DNA of 64,000 nucleotides from assembly GCA_934718065.1 (NCBI GenBank), contig CAKUZR010000014.1:1-64000 (forward strand), written 5' to 3'. Source of the DNA: an uncultured Treponema sp. (lineage in GTDB: Bacteria; Spirochaetota; Spirochaetia; Treponematales; Treponemataceae). The translations under genes and the position numbers were made by a program. The notes beneath the pieces were generated by a model, which ran no database searches, was not told the origin of the DNA, and saw only the letters and a program-made list of their open reading frames with translations. Positions 17,442-26,023 of this stretch are shown here, one piece after another; within the stretch, counting starts at the first letter, position 1, and every line of letters begins with the position of its first letter.

Positions 17442-19238
17442 ATGTATTCAAGAAAAACAAAAATCGTATGTTCAATTGGACCGGCCTGCGACAATGATGA
17501 AACTATAAAGAAAATGATTCTCGCAGGAATGAATATTGCCCGCTTCAATTTTAGCCATGGAACCTATGAATGGCACAAACAGGCTATGGAGCGCGTCAGG
17601 AGGGTTTCTTCCGCGTTAAGAATTCCAGTTGCGATTCTGCTTGATACAAAAGGTCCTGAAATCAGAACGGGGCTTGTAAAAGATGACGGAAAAATAACCG
17701 TTTCCACCGGCGATAAAATTGAGCTTACCGCTGATGACAGCCTTTGCACTTCATCGGACGGTGAAAATCCGTGCCACATAAGCATTTCCTGGAAAGAAGC
17801 TCCGCAGAAGATGAAGCCGGGAATCCGCATTTTGATTGCCGACGGACTTGTTGAATTCGACGTTGATGAAATCCAGGGTGAAAAAATAATCTGCACGGCG
17901 AAGAATTCCGGCTCTTTTGGAAGCAAAAAAAATGTAAATCTGATTGGGCTTCACGCCGGGCTTCCGATTATGTCTGAAAAAGACAAGGAAGATTTGCGGT
18001 TCGGCGCGGGTGAGGACATTGATTTTGTTGCCGCAAGTTTTGTTAGTTTTCCGGAAGAAGTTGTGCAGATAAAAGCTTTCCTGAAGGAAATCGGCGCGAA
18101 TGCCCGCGTGATTGCAAAAATTGAAAACGAAGAAGGTCTTGATAATATAGAAGAAATTGTAAAGGAAGCTGACGGAATTATGGTTGCCCGCGGAGATTTG
18201 GGCGTTCAGATTCCGCCGGAAAGAATTCCGCTGGCACAGAAAGCGATTATCCGCGTTTGCCGTGCGGCTGGAAAGCCTGTAATCACTGCGACTCAGATGC
18301 TTGACTCAATGATTGTAAATCCACGGCCGACCCGCGCGGAGCTTACGGATGTTTCAAATGCGGTTTTTGACGGAACGGATGCCGTTATGCTCAGCGGAGA
18401 AACTGCCGGAGGAAAATATCCTATTGAATCTGTCAAGGCAATGGTTCTAATCACAAGAACTACGGAGCAGAGCCAGGAATATCTTTATCAGATGAGAAAA
18501 TTCGATTCTGAATACAAGCCGGGCGTTGAAGTCGGACACATGGTTGCCCACAGCGCGTACAAGCTTGCAAGAAATATAAACGCCAAGGCGGTTCTTGTTC
18601 CGACTCTTCACGGAAATACCGCCAGAATTATTGGAAGCTACCGCCCGGAGCAAGTTGTTCTTGCCGTAACCCCGGACAAAAAAGTTGCGCGTCAGCTTAT
18701 GATTCAGTGGGGCGTTCTTCCTGTTCTTTGCCAGGTTGCCGATGATTCCGAGATGATGGTTCAGAGCGCGATTACCCAGTGCGTGCGTTGCGGGGCGATA
18801 AAGCAGGGCGACAAAGTTCTTATGTGCGCTGGAATTCCTATTTCCAGCCCGATGATGGTTAACACGATAAAAGTTCTTATTGTTGGAAATATTCTTGCGC
18901 GCGGAACTGTTTCGGGGTTTGCAGACAAGGAAAATACAAAGGCTTCCGGAAGAATTGTGCATGAAAACGATTTGAACGAAATCCGTAACCAGGTGCGCAT
19001 GAACAGCAAGGCGATTCTTGTGTGCTGGCGCATTACCGAAGATTTGATTCCCGCGCTGCGCGTTGTGAACGGAGTTGTTTCTGAATCTGGAAGCGACATC
19101 CCGCCGGAACAGCTCGCTCTTCTGAATCCGGAGCTGGTCTGGATTCAAAATGTGCGCGATGCCCTGAAAATTCTTGAGAACGACCTTTCTGTTACAATGG
19201 ACGGCGAGCAGGGGCTTGTCTACGAAGGCATAATCTGA
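17442..19238 (+). CDS. pyk: Pyruvate kinase with degenerate C-terminal extra domain
   Basis: Last step of glycolysis, PEP + ADP to pyruvate + ATP. The standard catalytic and B domains open with KTKIVCSIGPACDND, and the active-site helix ITATQMLDSM and LDTKGPEIRTG are intact. At 598 aa it is longer than the usual 470. The extra tail corresponds in position to the PEP-synthase-like domain of Bacillus-type enzymes, but the TSHAA phosphohistidine motif is absent. The longest frame starts five codons upstream at a TTG inside the promoter; ATG at 17442 is preferred. Stop and the next start overlap as TGATG, so the MBL gene is coupled. Confidence 0.95.
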   Translation: MYSRKTKIVCSIGPACDNDETIKKMILAGMNIARFNFSHGTYEWHKQAMERVRRVSSALRIPVAILLDTKGPEIRTGLVKDDGKITVSTGDKIELTADDSLCTSSDGENPCHISISWKEAPQKMKPGIRILIADGLVEFDVDEIQGEKIICTAKNSGSFGSKKNVNLIGLHAGLPIMSEKDKEDLRFGAGEDIDFVAASFVSFPEEVVQIKAFLKEIGANARVIAKIENEEGLDNIEEIVKEADGIMVARGDLGVQIPPERIPLAQKAIIRVCRAAGKPVITATQMLDSMIVNPRPTRAELTDVSNAVFDGTDAVMLSGETAGGKYPIESVKAMVLITRTTEQSQEYLYQMRKFDSEYKPGVEVGHMVAHSAYKLARNINAKAVLVPTLHGNTARIIGSYRPEQVVLAVTPDKKVARQLMIQWGVLPVLCQVADDSEMMVQSAITQCVRCGAIKQGDKVLMCAGIPISSPMMVNTIKVLIVGNILARGTVSGFADKENTKASGRIVHENDLNEIRNQVRMNSKAILVCWRITEDLIPALRVVNGVVSESGSDIPPEQLALLNPELVWIQNVRDALKILENDLSVTMDGEQGLVYEGII

Positions 19239-20200
19239 TGAAAATGACTCTTCTAGGAACCGGCACGAGCCACGGAATCCCTTGCATTGCCTGCCATTGC
19301 TACGTATGCACCTCGGAGGATTCCCGCGACAAGCGTTTCCGGTGCAGCGCGTATGTTACAAACCGGAACAAAAACGGAACGGTTTCTCATCTTCAGATTG
19401 ACACAGGACCGGAATTCAGGCTTCAGTGCATTAAATATGGAATTGAAAATATTGATGCGGTGCTTCTGACTCATTCCCACGCTGACCATCTGCACGGTCT
19501 GGACGATATCCGGGTGTTCAGCCACACGCTTGGAAGCGACAAAATTGAAGAGCTGAAAAATAATCCTGAAAATGCGGGAATTCCTCCAAAAATGCTGGAA
19601 AATTCAGTGAACGGCAAGGGAATTTGCCTTTACGCGAACCGCCAGACAATTGAAGACGTAAAAAGCCGGTTTTCTTATATTTTTAAACAGAACACACAGA
19701 TTGGCGGTGGAAAACCAAAACTCACTCTTGTTGACTGCGCGGAAATTGAAAAAAATCCGCCGGCGGAATTCGGCGACTTGACTGTTGTTCCTGTTCCTTT
19801 GAAGCACGGCGAGCTTGACGATTCCGGCTGGCTTATTTCGTGCAGAAATGAAAAAGACGGAAAAATTCATTCGATTGCATATCTTACCGACACAAGTTTT
19901 GTTCCGCCTGAAAGCATTCAGCTTTTAAAGGAAAAGGGCGGAATAATCGAGCATTGCGTAATCGACGGACTCCGGGTGAAGCCGCATTCAACTCATTTTG
20001 GGTTCAGGCAGGCGATGGAAGTTGCCGAGCAGATAAAGCCTAGGCACACATGGTTTGTTCACATCTGCCATCTTATGACGCACGTTGAAATTCAGGAATA
20101 TGCGAAATCCCAGCTTTGTGATTTTCCGAATCTAGTTGAAATTGTTAAAAACGGCGGCTCTGTTGAGCCTGGCTACGACGGTCTTGTTCTGGAAGCCTGA
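19238..20200 (+). CDS. Metallo-beta-lactamase-fold hydrolase, PhnP-like
   Basis: 320 aa. The N-terminus LLGTGTSHGIPC with the cysteine cluster CIACHCYVC is typical of the PhnP-type subgroup, followed by HSHADHLHGLDDIR (metal ligands), DTSFVPP and a C-terminal HICHLMTH. PhnP-type enzymes hydrolyse cyclic phosphodiesters; the actual substrate here is unknown. It overlaps pyk by one base (TGATG), so it is cotranscribed with a glycolytic gene. Confidence 0.8.
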   Translation: MKMTLLGTGTSHGIPCIACHCYVCTSEDSRDKRFRCSAYVTNRNKNGTVSHLQIDTGPEFRLQCIKYGIENIDAVLLTHSHADHLHGLDDIRVFSHTLGSDKIEELKNNPENAGIPPKMLENSVNGKGICLYANRQTIEDVKSRFSYIFKQNTQIGGGKPKLTLVDCAEIEKNPPAEFGDLTVVPVPLKHGELDDSGWLISCRNEKDGKIHSIAYLTDTSFVPPESIQLLKEKGGIIEHCVIDGLRVKPHSTHFGFRQAMEVAEQIKPRHTWFVHICHLMTHVEIQEYAKSQLCDFPNLVEIVKNGGSVEPGYDGLVLEA

Positions 20201-20221
20201 TAAAAAATCAAAAGCGCATAA

Positions 20222-20254
20222 AAGAAACCGCTTTTCGTCAAAAGCGGCTTCTTT
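20222..20254. terminator. Bidirectional terminator
   Basis: Stem AAGAAACCGCTTTT (20222-20235) / AAAAGCGGCTTCTT (20240-20253), loop CGTC, one mismatch. It separates the MBL gene from convergent rpmB. Confidence 0.75.
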
Positions 20255-20266
20255 GGAAAAGTTTGT

Positions 20267-20491
20267 TTATTTTGCTTCAACAGCAGCTTTCGGTGTCTTT
20301 ACCTTTTTGATAAGGAAATCACTGCGGTAGCAGCGTGTGCAAACTTTAATAGTTCTTACCTGGCCATTGTCAAAAACAGCTCTTACAGTAAGAAGATTTG
20401 GTTTCCAAGTTCTGCGAAGGTGATTGAAAGACTTAGAAACATGGTTTCCGTGCATAACACCTTTTCCACAAATGTCACAAGCTCTAGACAT
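20267..20491 (-). CDS. rpmB: 50S ribosomal protein L28
   Basis: 74 aa, normal size. MSRACDICGKG and CTRCYR give the two CxxC pairs of the zinc-binding form; SKSFNHLRRTWKPNL is the L28 core. Monocistronic, with AAGGTAGG 9 bases before ATG and its own promoter. Confidence 0.97.
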   Translation of the reverse strand: MSRACDICGKGVMHGNHVSKSFNHLRRTWKPNLLTVRAVFDNGQVRTIKVCTRCYRSDFLIKKVKTPKAAVEAK

Positions 20492-20531
20492 ATCTATACC
20501 TACCTTATGTTTTTCACGTGAGTTTTAACAG

Positions 20532-20558
20532 ATTATAAGATTTTGCCTTGTCTGTCAA
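20532..20558 (-). promoter_or_regulatory. Promoter of rpmB
   Basis: Minus strand -35 TTGACA (20558-20553) and -10 TATAAT (20537-20532). The hexamers are perfect, but the spacer is a short 15 bases. Confidence 0.55.
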
Positions 20559-20581
20559 TAACAAAACTTCCTGCGCGGATT

Positions 20582-22579
20582 CTATTTTCCATACTGATTT
20601 TCAATTTCTTTAATCTGGTCGCGGAGCGCGGCTGCCTGCTCGTATTCAAGGCGTTCTGCACATTCAGACATTTCCTGCTTCAGTGCGTTTATCAGTTTTG
20701 CCCGCTGTTTCTTGTCAAAAAGATTTGCGGTTTTCTTGAGCGTTTCAACGGTGGTTTTTGCGTTTTCCTCCGCTTCTTCCTTCTGGTGCTCCAGAATATC
20801 CGTGATTTCTTTTTTGATTGTCTGCGGAGTGATTCCGTGCTCTTTGTTGTATGCTTCCTGAATCTGGCGGCGGTGCTTTGTTTCTTCAATTGCTTCTTTC
20901 ATCGCGTCGCTCATCCGGTCTGCGTACATAACAACTTTTCCTTCCGCGTTGCGGGCGGCGCGTCCAATAATCTGGATGAGAGAGGTGGTCGAGCGCAAAA
21001 AACCGATTTTGTCAGCGTCAAGAAGGGCAATGAACGAAACTTCGGGCAAATCTATTCCTTCCCTCAAAAGGTTGATTCCGATTAGAACGTCGATTTCTCC
21101 GAGCCGGAGCGACTTTAAAATTTCAACGCGCTCAAAAGTGTCAATTTCCGAGTGGATGTATTTTACTTTCAGGTCAAGGTCGGTAAGGTATGCGGTCAGG
21201 TCTTCCGCCATTTTCTTTGTAAGCGTAAGAACAAGGCTGCGCTCGTGTTTTGCGATTCGCTCTTTTATTTCCTTGTAAATGTCTTCCATCTGGCCTTCGC
21301 TTGGACGGACTTCTACAATCGGGTCGAGCAAGCCGGTCGGGCGGATAAGCTGTTCAACAATCTGCGTTGACTGTTTTATTTCTTCTTTTCGCGGCGTTGC
21401 GGTTACGTAGATAACCTGGTTCATCATTTTTGAAAATTCGTCGTATTTCAAAGGGCGGTTGTCCAGCGCGCTCGGAAGCCTGAATCCAAAGTCAACAAGA
21501 TTCTGCTTGCGGCTGCGGTCGCCTTCGTACATTGCGCCGATTTGCGGAACAGTTATGTGCGCCTCGTCAATCATGCAAAGAAAATCCGAAGGAAAATAAT
21601 GCAGCAAAGTTGCCGGCGGTTCGCCTGGGGCGCGTCCTGCGATTGGCGCGGAATAATTTTCAATTCCTGAGCAGTAGCCCATTTCCTTCATCATTTCAAT
21701 GTCGTAGGTTACGCGGGTTTTCAGCCTTTCAGCTTCCAGAAGCTTGTGCTGCGCGTTCAATGTTTCCAGCCGTTCTTCAAGCTCCTTTTGAATGCGTTCT
21801 GTTGCGGCTTCAAGCTGGTCCTGGGGAACAACAAAGTTTTTCGCCGGATAAATTACGGTTTCATCAAGCTCTTCTGTGGTCTGCCCGGAAATTGCGTTGA
21901 ATCTTCTAATCCGGGAAACTGTGTCCCAGTCAAGCTCAATTCTGTACGCTTCGTCAAATTCCATGTAAGGCGGATAAATTTCAATCACGTCCCCGCGGAT
22001 TCTGAAATTTCCGCGGTCAAGAACCATATCATTCCGCGCGTACTGGATGTGCGCCAGCTCCACGGCCAGCTTATGAATGTCGAGCGGCTTTCCTTTTTCA
22101 ATGTGGATTCTCATGCTTTTGTAAAGCTCAGGCATTCCAAGGCCGTAAATGCACGAAACTGTGGCGATTACAATAACATCGCGGCGTTCCATCAGCGAGT
22201 AGGTGGCGGCCATTTTCATCTGGTCGATTTCCTTGTTGATTGCGGCGTCTTTTTCAATGTAAAGGTCGCGCGCTGGAACATAGGCTTCCGGCTGATAGTA
22301 ATCGTAGTAGGAAACAAAATATTCAACAGCGTTGTGCGGAAAAAAAGACTTGAATTCCCGGAAAAGCTGCGCTGAAAGAGTTTTGTTGTGGCTTATGATT
22401 AATGTCGGGCGCTGAACTTTTTCAATTATTTTTGCCATTGTAAAAGTTTTTCCAGAGCCGGTGACGCCTTTGAGCGTCTGGAATTTGTCGCCGCGCAAAA
22501 ATCCTTCGCTCAGTTTTTCAATTGCCTGCCCTTGGTCGCCGCTGGGCTTGAAGGGCGATTCAACTACAAATTTTCTCAT
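20582..22579 (-). CDS. uvrB: Excinuclease ABC subunit B
   Basis: DNA-damage verification helicase of nucleotide excision repair, working between UvrA and UvrC. 665 aa, normal. Walker A GVTGSGKT (38-45), the beta-hairpin YYDYYQPEAYVP, Walker B CMIDEAH, helicase motif QIIGRAARN and the C-terminal UVR motif (LEYEQAAALRDQIKEIE) are all visible. It starts 9 bases after htrA, with only a weak AGAAGAA site, so translation is probably coupled. Confidence 0.98.
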   Translation of the reverse strand: MRKFVVESPFKPSGDQGQAIEKLSEGFLRGDKFQTLKGVTGSGKTFTMAKIIEKVQRPTLIISHNKTLSAQLFREFKSFFPHNAVEYFVSYYDYYQPEAYVPARDLYIEKDAAINKEIDQMKMAATYSLMERRDVIVIATVSCIYGLGMPELYKSMRIHIEKGKPLDIHKLAVELAHIQYARNDMVLDRGNFRIRGDVIEIYPPYMEFDEAYRIELDWDTVSRIRRFNAISGQTTEELDETVIYPAKNFVVPQDQLEAATERIQKELEERLETLNAQHKLLEAERLKTRVTYDIEMMKEMGYCSGIENYSAPIAGRAPGEPPATLLHYFPSDFLCMIDEAHITVPQIGAMYEGDRSRKQNLVDFGFRLPSALDNRPLKYDEFSKMMNQVIYVTATPRKEEIKQSTQIVEQLIRPTGLLDPIVEVRPSEGQMEDIYKEIKERIAKHERSLVLTLTKKMAEDLTAYLTDLDLKVKYIHSEIDTFERVEILKSLRLGEIDVLIGINLLREGIDLPEVSFIALLDADKIGFLRSTTSLIQIIGRAARNAEGKVVMYADRMSDAMKEAIEETKHRRQIQEAYNKEHGITPQTIKKEITDILEHQKEEAEENAKTTVETLKKTANLFDKKQRAKLINALKQEMSECAERLEYEQAAALRDQIKEIENQYGK

Positions 22580-22588
22580 TGTTTTAAC

Positions 22589-23839
22589 TTATTCTTCTGA
22601 AAGCGTTACGGTTACTTTTCTGTCTTTTCCGTTTCTGTGGACTGTGACATTCACCGTGTCGCCAGGTTTCTTGCTTTCCAGCGCGGAATAATAATCTGTG
22701 TATGAAGAAATATTTATTCCGTCAATATTTGTGATAATATCGCCGCCAAGATAAATTATGTTCTGGTTGTATCCGTAGCGGACTGCCTGTGTTCCCTGCA
22801 CAATTCCAGCTTTTTCAGCATTTCCGCCTTTTTGAATCCGGGAAACAAGAAGTCCGGAAGAAATGTCAAGATTTGCGTAGGTCGCGATTGTATTGTTCAG
22901 CTGAACCAGCGTTACGTCCATCTGGCCGCGGCGAACTTTTCCGTATTTCAGAAGGTCGCTAACAACGCGGATCGCGGTTTCGGCTGGAACTGAAAATCCT
23001 ATTCCGGCAGACGAGCCTGATGAGGAATAAATCATTGTGTTCACGCCAATCATTTTTCCTGAAGTGTCAAGAAGCGGACCGCCTGAATTTCCTGGATTTA
23101 TCGCGGTGTCTGTTTGAATCATATTGCGGATGATTCGCTGGGTGTTCGGGTTTTTCACCGGCCGGCCGAGTGCGGAAACAATTCCTGTTGTCATAGTTCT
23201 GTTGAAGCCGTATGGATTTCCGATTGCAATTACTTTCTGGCCTACGTTCAGTTTTGTTGAGTCCCCGAATGAAATCGTCTGAAGAACAAGTCCTTCCGGC
23301 GGATCAAATTTTATTACGGTAAGATCGGAATCTCTGTCCTGGCCGACAATTTTCGCCTCATACTGAGTTCCATCTGAAAGAGAGACATAAATTTTCGACG
23401 CGCCTTTTACAACATGCCCGTTTGTTAAAACGTAGCCGCGCTTGTCGATTATCGAGCCGCTTCCGCTTCCGCCGTCCTGCACGACCGGCTCAAGAAACCA
23501 GTTCACTCCGGCAACTTGCGTGTTTATGTTCACAACGCCGGGCGCGCATTTCTGGTAAACGTTTATATTCTGAATTTCATCCTGAGTGTAATTTGTTTCG
23601 GATGAAGAAACTGTGATTGCCGAATCTTTTTCGCCGGAGCTTTCAGTCTGAAGAAGAGAAAATTCATTTTCGCTGCCGGACGCTGCTTTTTCAGTTTTTG
23701 CGGTTTTCGCCGTGGAATCCGCACTTGAATTTCCTGATTTTCTGAAGGCTGCGGATGTTATAGCCGCCGCGGCAACCGCTGCAGAAATCATTCCGATTGC
23801 GGTAATCTTGACTAGCTGATTTCGTGAATAAAGTTTCAT
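22589..23839 (-). CDS. htrA: HtrA/DegP-family serine protease with PDZ domain
   Basis: 416 aa. A hydrophobic anchor at about 10-32 is followed by a low-complexity Ser/Ala/Lys linker, a trypsin-like domain with catalytic triad His142 (TNGHVV), Asp172 (DSDLTVI) and Ser252 (GNSGGPL), and one PDZ domain at about 310-415. A periplasmic quality-control protease anchored in the inner membrane. The longest frame adds 33 codons from repeat C; the start at MKLYSRNQ follows a -10 (TATTAT) by exactly 6 bases. Operon with uvrB. Confidence 0.92.
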   Translation of the reverse strand: MKLYSRNQLVKITAIGMISAAVAAAAITSAAFRKSGNSSADSTAKTAKTEKAASGSENEFSLLQTESSGEKDSAITVSSSETNYTQDEIQNINVYQKCAPGVVNINTQVAGVNWFLEPVVQDGGSGSGSIIDKRGYVLTNGHVVKGASKIYVSLSDGTQYEAKIVGQDRDSDLTVIKFDPPEGLVLQTISFGDSTKLNVGQKVIAIGNPYGFNRTMTTGIVSALGRPVKNPNTQRIIRNMIQTDTAINPGNSGGPLLDTSGKMIGVNTMIYSSSGSSAGIGFSVPAETAIRVVSDLLKYGKVRRGQMDVTLVQLNNTIATYANLDISSGLLVSRIQKGGNAEKAGIVQGTQAVRYGYNQNIIYLGGDIITNIDGINISSYTDYYSALESKKPGDTVNVTVHRNGKDRKVTVTLSEE

Positions 23840-23845
23840 ACTATA

Positions 23846-23851
23846 ATAATA
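23846..23851 (-). promoter_or_regulatory. -10 element of htrA (leaderless)
   Basis: TATTAT on the minus strand, 6 bases before the ATG at 23839. Confidence 0.5.
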
Positions 23852-23892
23852 GTGATTTGCTATAACTTTGAAAACGAATTTTTCTAAAATAA

Positions 23893-24086
23893 CCTGAATG
23901 TCGACTTTTTTTGAATTCTGAAAAATCGCTTCCGGCATATTTCCAGTTTGCTCAGATGGATTTGTCTCGCGCTTCGCTTGTATTAATTCGGGTGCTTCGC
24001 ACTTTAATTAATTCAATCGCCAAAAATCTTCACAAACTGTAAATCTGCCTGCGCTTTTGTTTTTTTCAAAAAATTCGGCATTCGGG
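23893..24086 (-). repeat. 190-bp palindromic interspersed element, copy C
   Basis: Ends CCTGAATGTCGA and, inverted, CCCGAATGCCGA. Inner arms are CAGTTTG/CAAACTG, and the tip is GTGC-GAA-GCAC. One end abuts the TAG stop codon of the PEGA gene, as copy D abuts another TAG stop. Opposite orientation to copy B on the other side of the PEGA gene. Confidence 0.85.
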
Positions 24087-25718
24087 CTAAAATAAATATC
24101 CGAATCCTGCCGAGCCGCCAAGATAATACGGCGAGTCAAAATAAATTATTCCGTAAAAATCCGCGCTGAGCACAAACGAAGTTCCTGGAATAAGATAGCT
24201 GAATCCGGCTTTTGGCTGCAGCGCGTCGAAATAATTTGCGTTGCTTATGAGCGCGCAGGAAATATTCGCTGAAAATTCCGGAACCGGTGAAAAACTGAAT
24301 GCGAGCCCGTTTTTCCAGGAATTGTCTCCGTTGAAAGGATTTGAAGTTTTTGCGCCGAAAATAAATTCTGATGAAAAATCCGCGGAAAATTTAGCGTTGC
24401 AAATTCCAATGAAACCTGAAAGGCCGAGCCCCGCGCCGAAATCCGAGCCGTAGTCCGGAAAAAGTTTTGTTTCGCAGAATCCGTAGCGAACAGCAGTTCC
24501 GTACTGAAACTGAACCGGAGAATTTTCATTTCTCGTTTTTTCCGTAAATTTCATCGCTAAAGAAAACTGGACGGGCGAATCCGTTATTCCTGCCAGAATT
24601 CCAGCTTTTATTGAAAGTTCCAGCTGTTTCAGCGCAGAAGTTGCGAATCCGAGCAAAACCGGGCTTGCGTAAAATCCGTTGTCAGAGCCTGCGACCGGAG
24701 CGACTGAAAATGTGAAAAGATTTGTGCCTTTTGGCAAAATGCTCGCTGTTGCAACAGAGCCGATTCCAGTTCCGCTGAAAGTCAAGTCGTTCAATGGAAA
24801 AATCATTGTTCGGTCGATTTCTATTTCAAGGCTGGCGTTTTGTCCGTCCGCGGAAAAAGTCGCGGTGTACGTTCCTGAAGGAAGCTCGTTCCCGGCTGAA
24901 TTCTTTCCGTTCCAGTTTACGGTCTGCTCCCAGGTTGAAAATTCTTTGAAGCTGTATGAAAAAACTTCGTTTCCAAGAGCATTTTTTATAGAAAGAAATC
25001 CAGTTCCTTTCGCCGAAACTTTTGCGGTCAGAGAGCAGTTTCCAAGCGCGCCGCCGTATTCTGGATTTATGGTTTTTCTGGAGGAATAAAAATCCGTGAC
25101 CGTGAATTCCGCTTCCTTCATTTTGATTGAAATCCGCTTGATTCTGTGGCGTTTTATGTAAACCGTGGCGGAAAAATCTTCGTAGCCGAAATTCCGCACA
25201 AGAATTCTGTGGTAGCCTTCCGGAAGCTCAAAAAAAGGCTCGTAAAATCTGTTTCCGTCCGCAAAAATCTGGCAGTTTTCAGCGTCTGGAATTCCGCGGA
25301 TTTCAACAAATCCTTTGATTTCCGTCATTTCGTAGTAGTAATTGTACGACGTTCCTTTTGAAACCGAAATATATTTTGTAACCGGAAGATAGCCAGTTTT
25401 TTCAAGCCTGAGAATATAAGTTCCCGGCTCCAGGTTTGAAATTGAAACCGGCGAAAGCCCTTTGTAAACTCCGTTCAGAAAAACTTTAACATCGCGGACA
25501 TTTGTTCTTATCAGAACAGAATTTTTTGAGCCTTTCTCGCTTATTTTTGCCGGCAAAAGAGTTTCTATAAAATCCAGAACCGAAAAATTTTTCCCGCTGA
25601 AATCGTTCAAAGATTCAGCTGCAGGAATATCTTCCTCGGTGAAAAATTCATTCTCATCTGCAAAAGCAAAAAACGCAGAAGCAATCGCAACGCAGAAAAT
25701 TATTTTTTTTAGCTGCAT
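24087..25718 (-). CDS. PEGA-domain outer-membrane-type protein
   Basis: 543 aa. Signal peptide MQLKKIIFCVAIASAFFAFA. Two PEGA-type beta repeats (about 65-140 and 140-205; VFLNGVYKGLSPVSISNL, LPEGYHRILVRNFGYED) are followed by a FlgD-like Ig region (NGKNSAGNELPSGTYT). The C-terminal 250 residues alternate like a beta-barrel and end in aromatic GFGYLF, a typical outer-membrane ending. Likely a surface or envelope protein; function unknown. The start at residue 10 of the longest frame follows TATAAT by 6 bases. Flanked by inverted repeat copies C and B. Confidence 0.75.
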   Translation of the reverse strand: MQLKKIIFCVAIASAFFAFADENEFFTEEDIPAAESLNDFSGKNFSVLDFIETLLPAKISEKGSKNSVLIRTNVRDVKVFLNGVYKGLSPVSISNLEPGTYILRLEKTGYLPVTKYISVSKGTSYNYYYEMTEIKGFVEIRGIPDAENCQIFADGNRFYEPFFELPEGYHRILVRNFGYEDFSATVYIKRHRIKRISIKMKEAEFTVTDFYSSRKTINPEYGGALGNCSLTAKVSAKGTGFLSIKNALGNEVFSYSFKEFSTWEQTVNWNGKNSAGNELPSGTYTATFSADGQNASLEIEIDRTMIFPLNDLTFSGTGIGSVATASILPKGTNLFTFSVAPVAGSDNGFYASPVLLGFATSALKQLELSIKAGILAGITDSPVQFSLAMKFTEKTRNENSPVQFQYGTAVRYGFCETKLFPDYGSDFGAGLGLSGFIGICNAKFSADFSSEFIFGAKTSNPFNGDNSWKNGLAFSFSPVPEFSANISCALISNANYFDALQPKAGFSYLIPGTSFVLSADFYGIIYFDSPYYLGGSAGFGYLF

Positions 25719-25724
25719 AATGAA

Positions 25725-25730
25725 ATTATA
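25725..25730 (-). promoter_or_regulatory. -10 element of the PEGA gene (leaderless)
   Basis: TATAAT on the minus strand, exactly 6 bases before ATG at 25718. Confidence 0.6.
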
Positions 25731-25770
25731 TACTACTAATTTCAAATTAACTATAGTTCTATATAGCTTG

Positions 25771-25930
25771 GATGTCGAATTTTTTGTGAAAAAAATAAAA
25801 GCGCAGGCAGATTTGCAATTTATGAAGATTTTTGACGATTGAATTAATCAAAGTGCGGATCACCCGAATTAATACAAGCGCAGCGCGAGCCAAATCCGTC
25901 TGCAAATCTGAAATGCACGAAGTTCTCTTC
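25771..25930 (+). repeat. 190-bp palindromic interspersed element, copy B
   Basis: Matches copies A, C and D from GATGTCGAATTTTTT through the AAAGCGCAGGCAG and CAAGCGCAGCGCGAGCC segments. The right end diverges, so it is truncated or decayed there, and the tip has changed to GTG-CGGAT-CAC. Confidence 0.75.
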
Positions 25931-25961
25931 ATTCTATTTTGTTTTGAAATTATTACTGTCT

Positions 25962-26006
25962 TGTATAATCGACATTATAGTGTATAATATATCGTGTATA
26001 ATCGAC
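25962..26006 (+). promoter_or_regulatory. Triple TGTATAAT repeat, promoter region
   Basis: TGTATAATCGAC at 25962-25973 and 25995-26006 with TGTATAAT at 25981-25988 between them. Three possible -10 elements stand in tandem before an AAGGAG Shine-Dalgarno (26009-26014). Confidence 0.5.
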
Positions 26007-26023
26007 AGAAGGAGCTATGGTTT

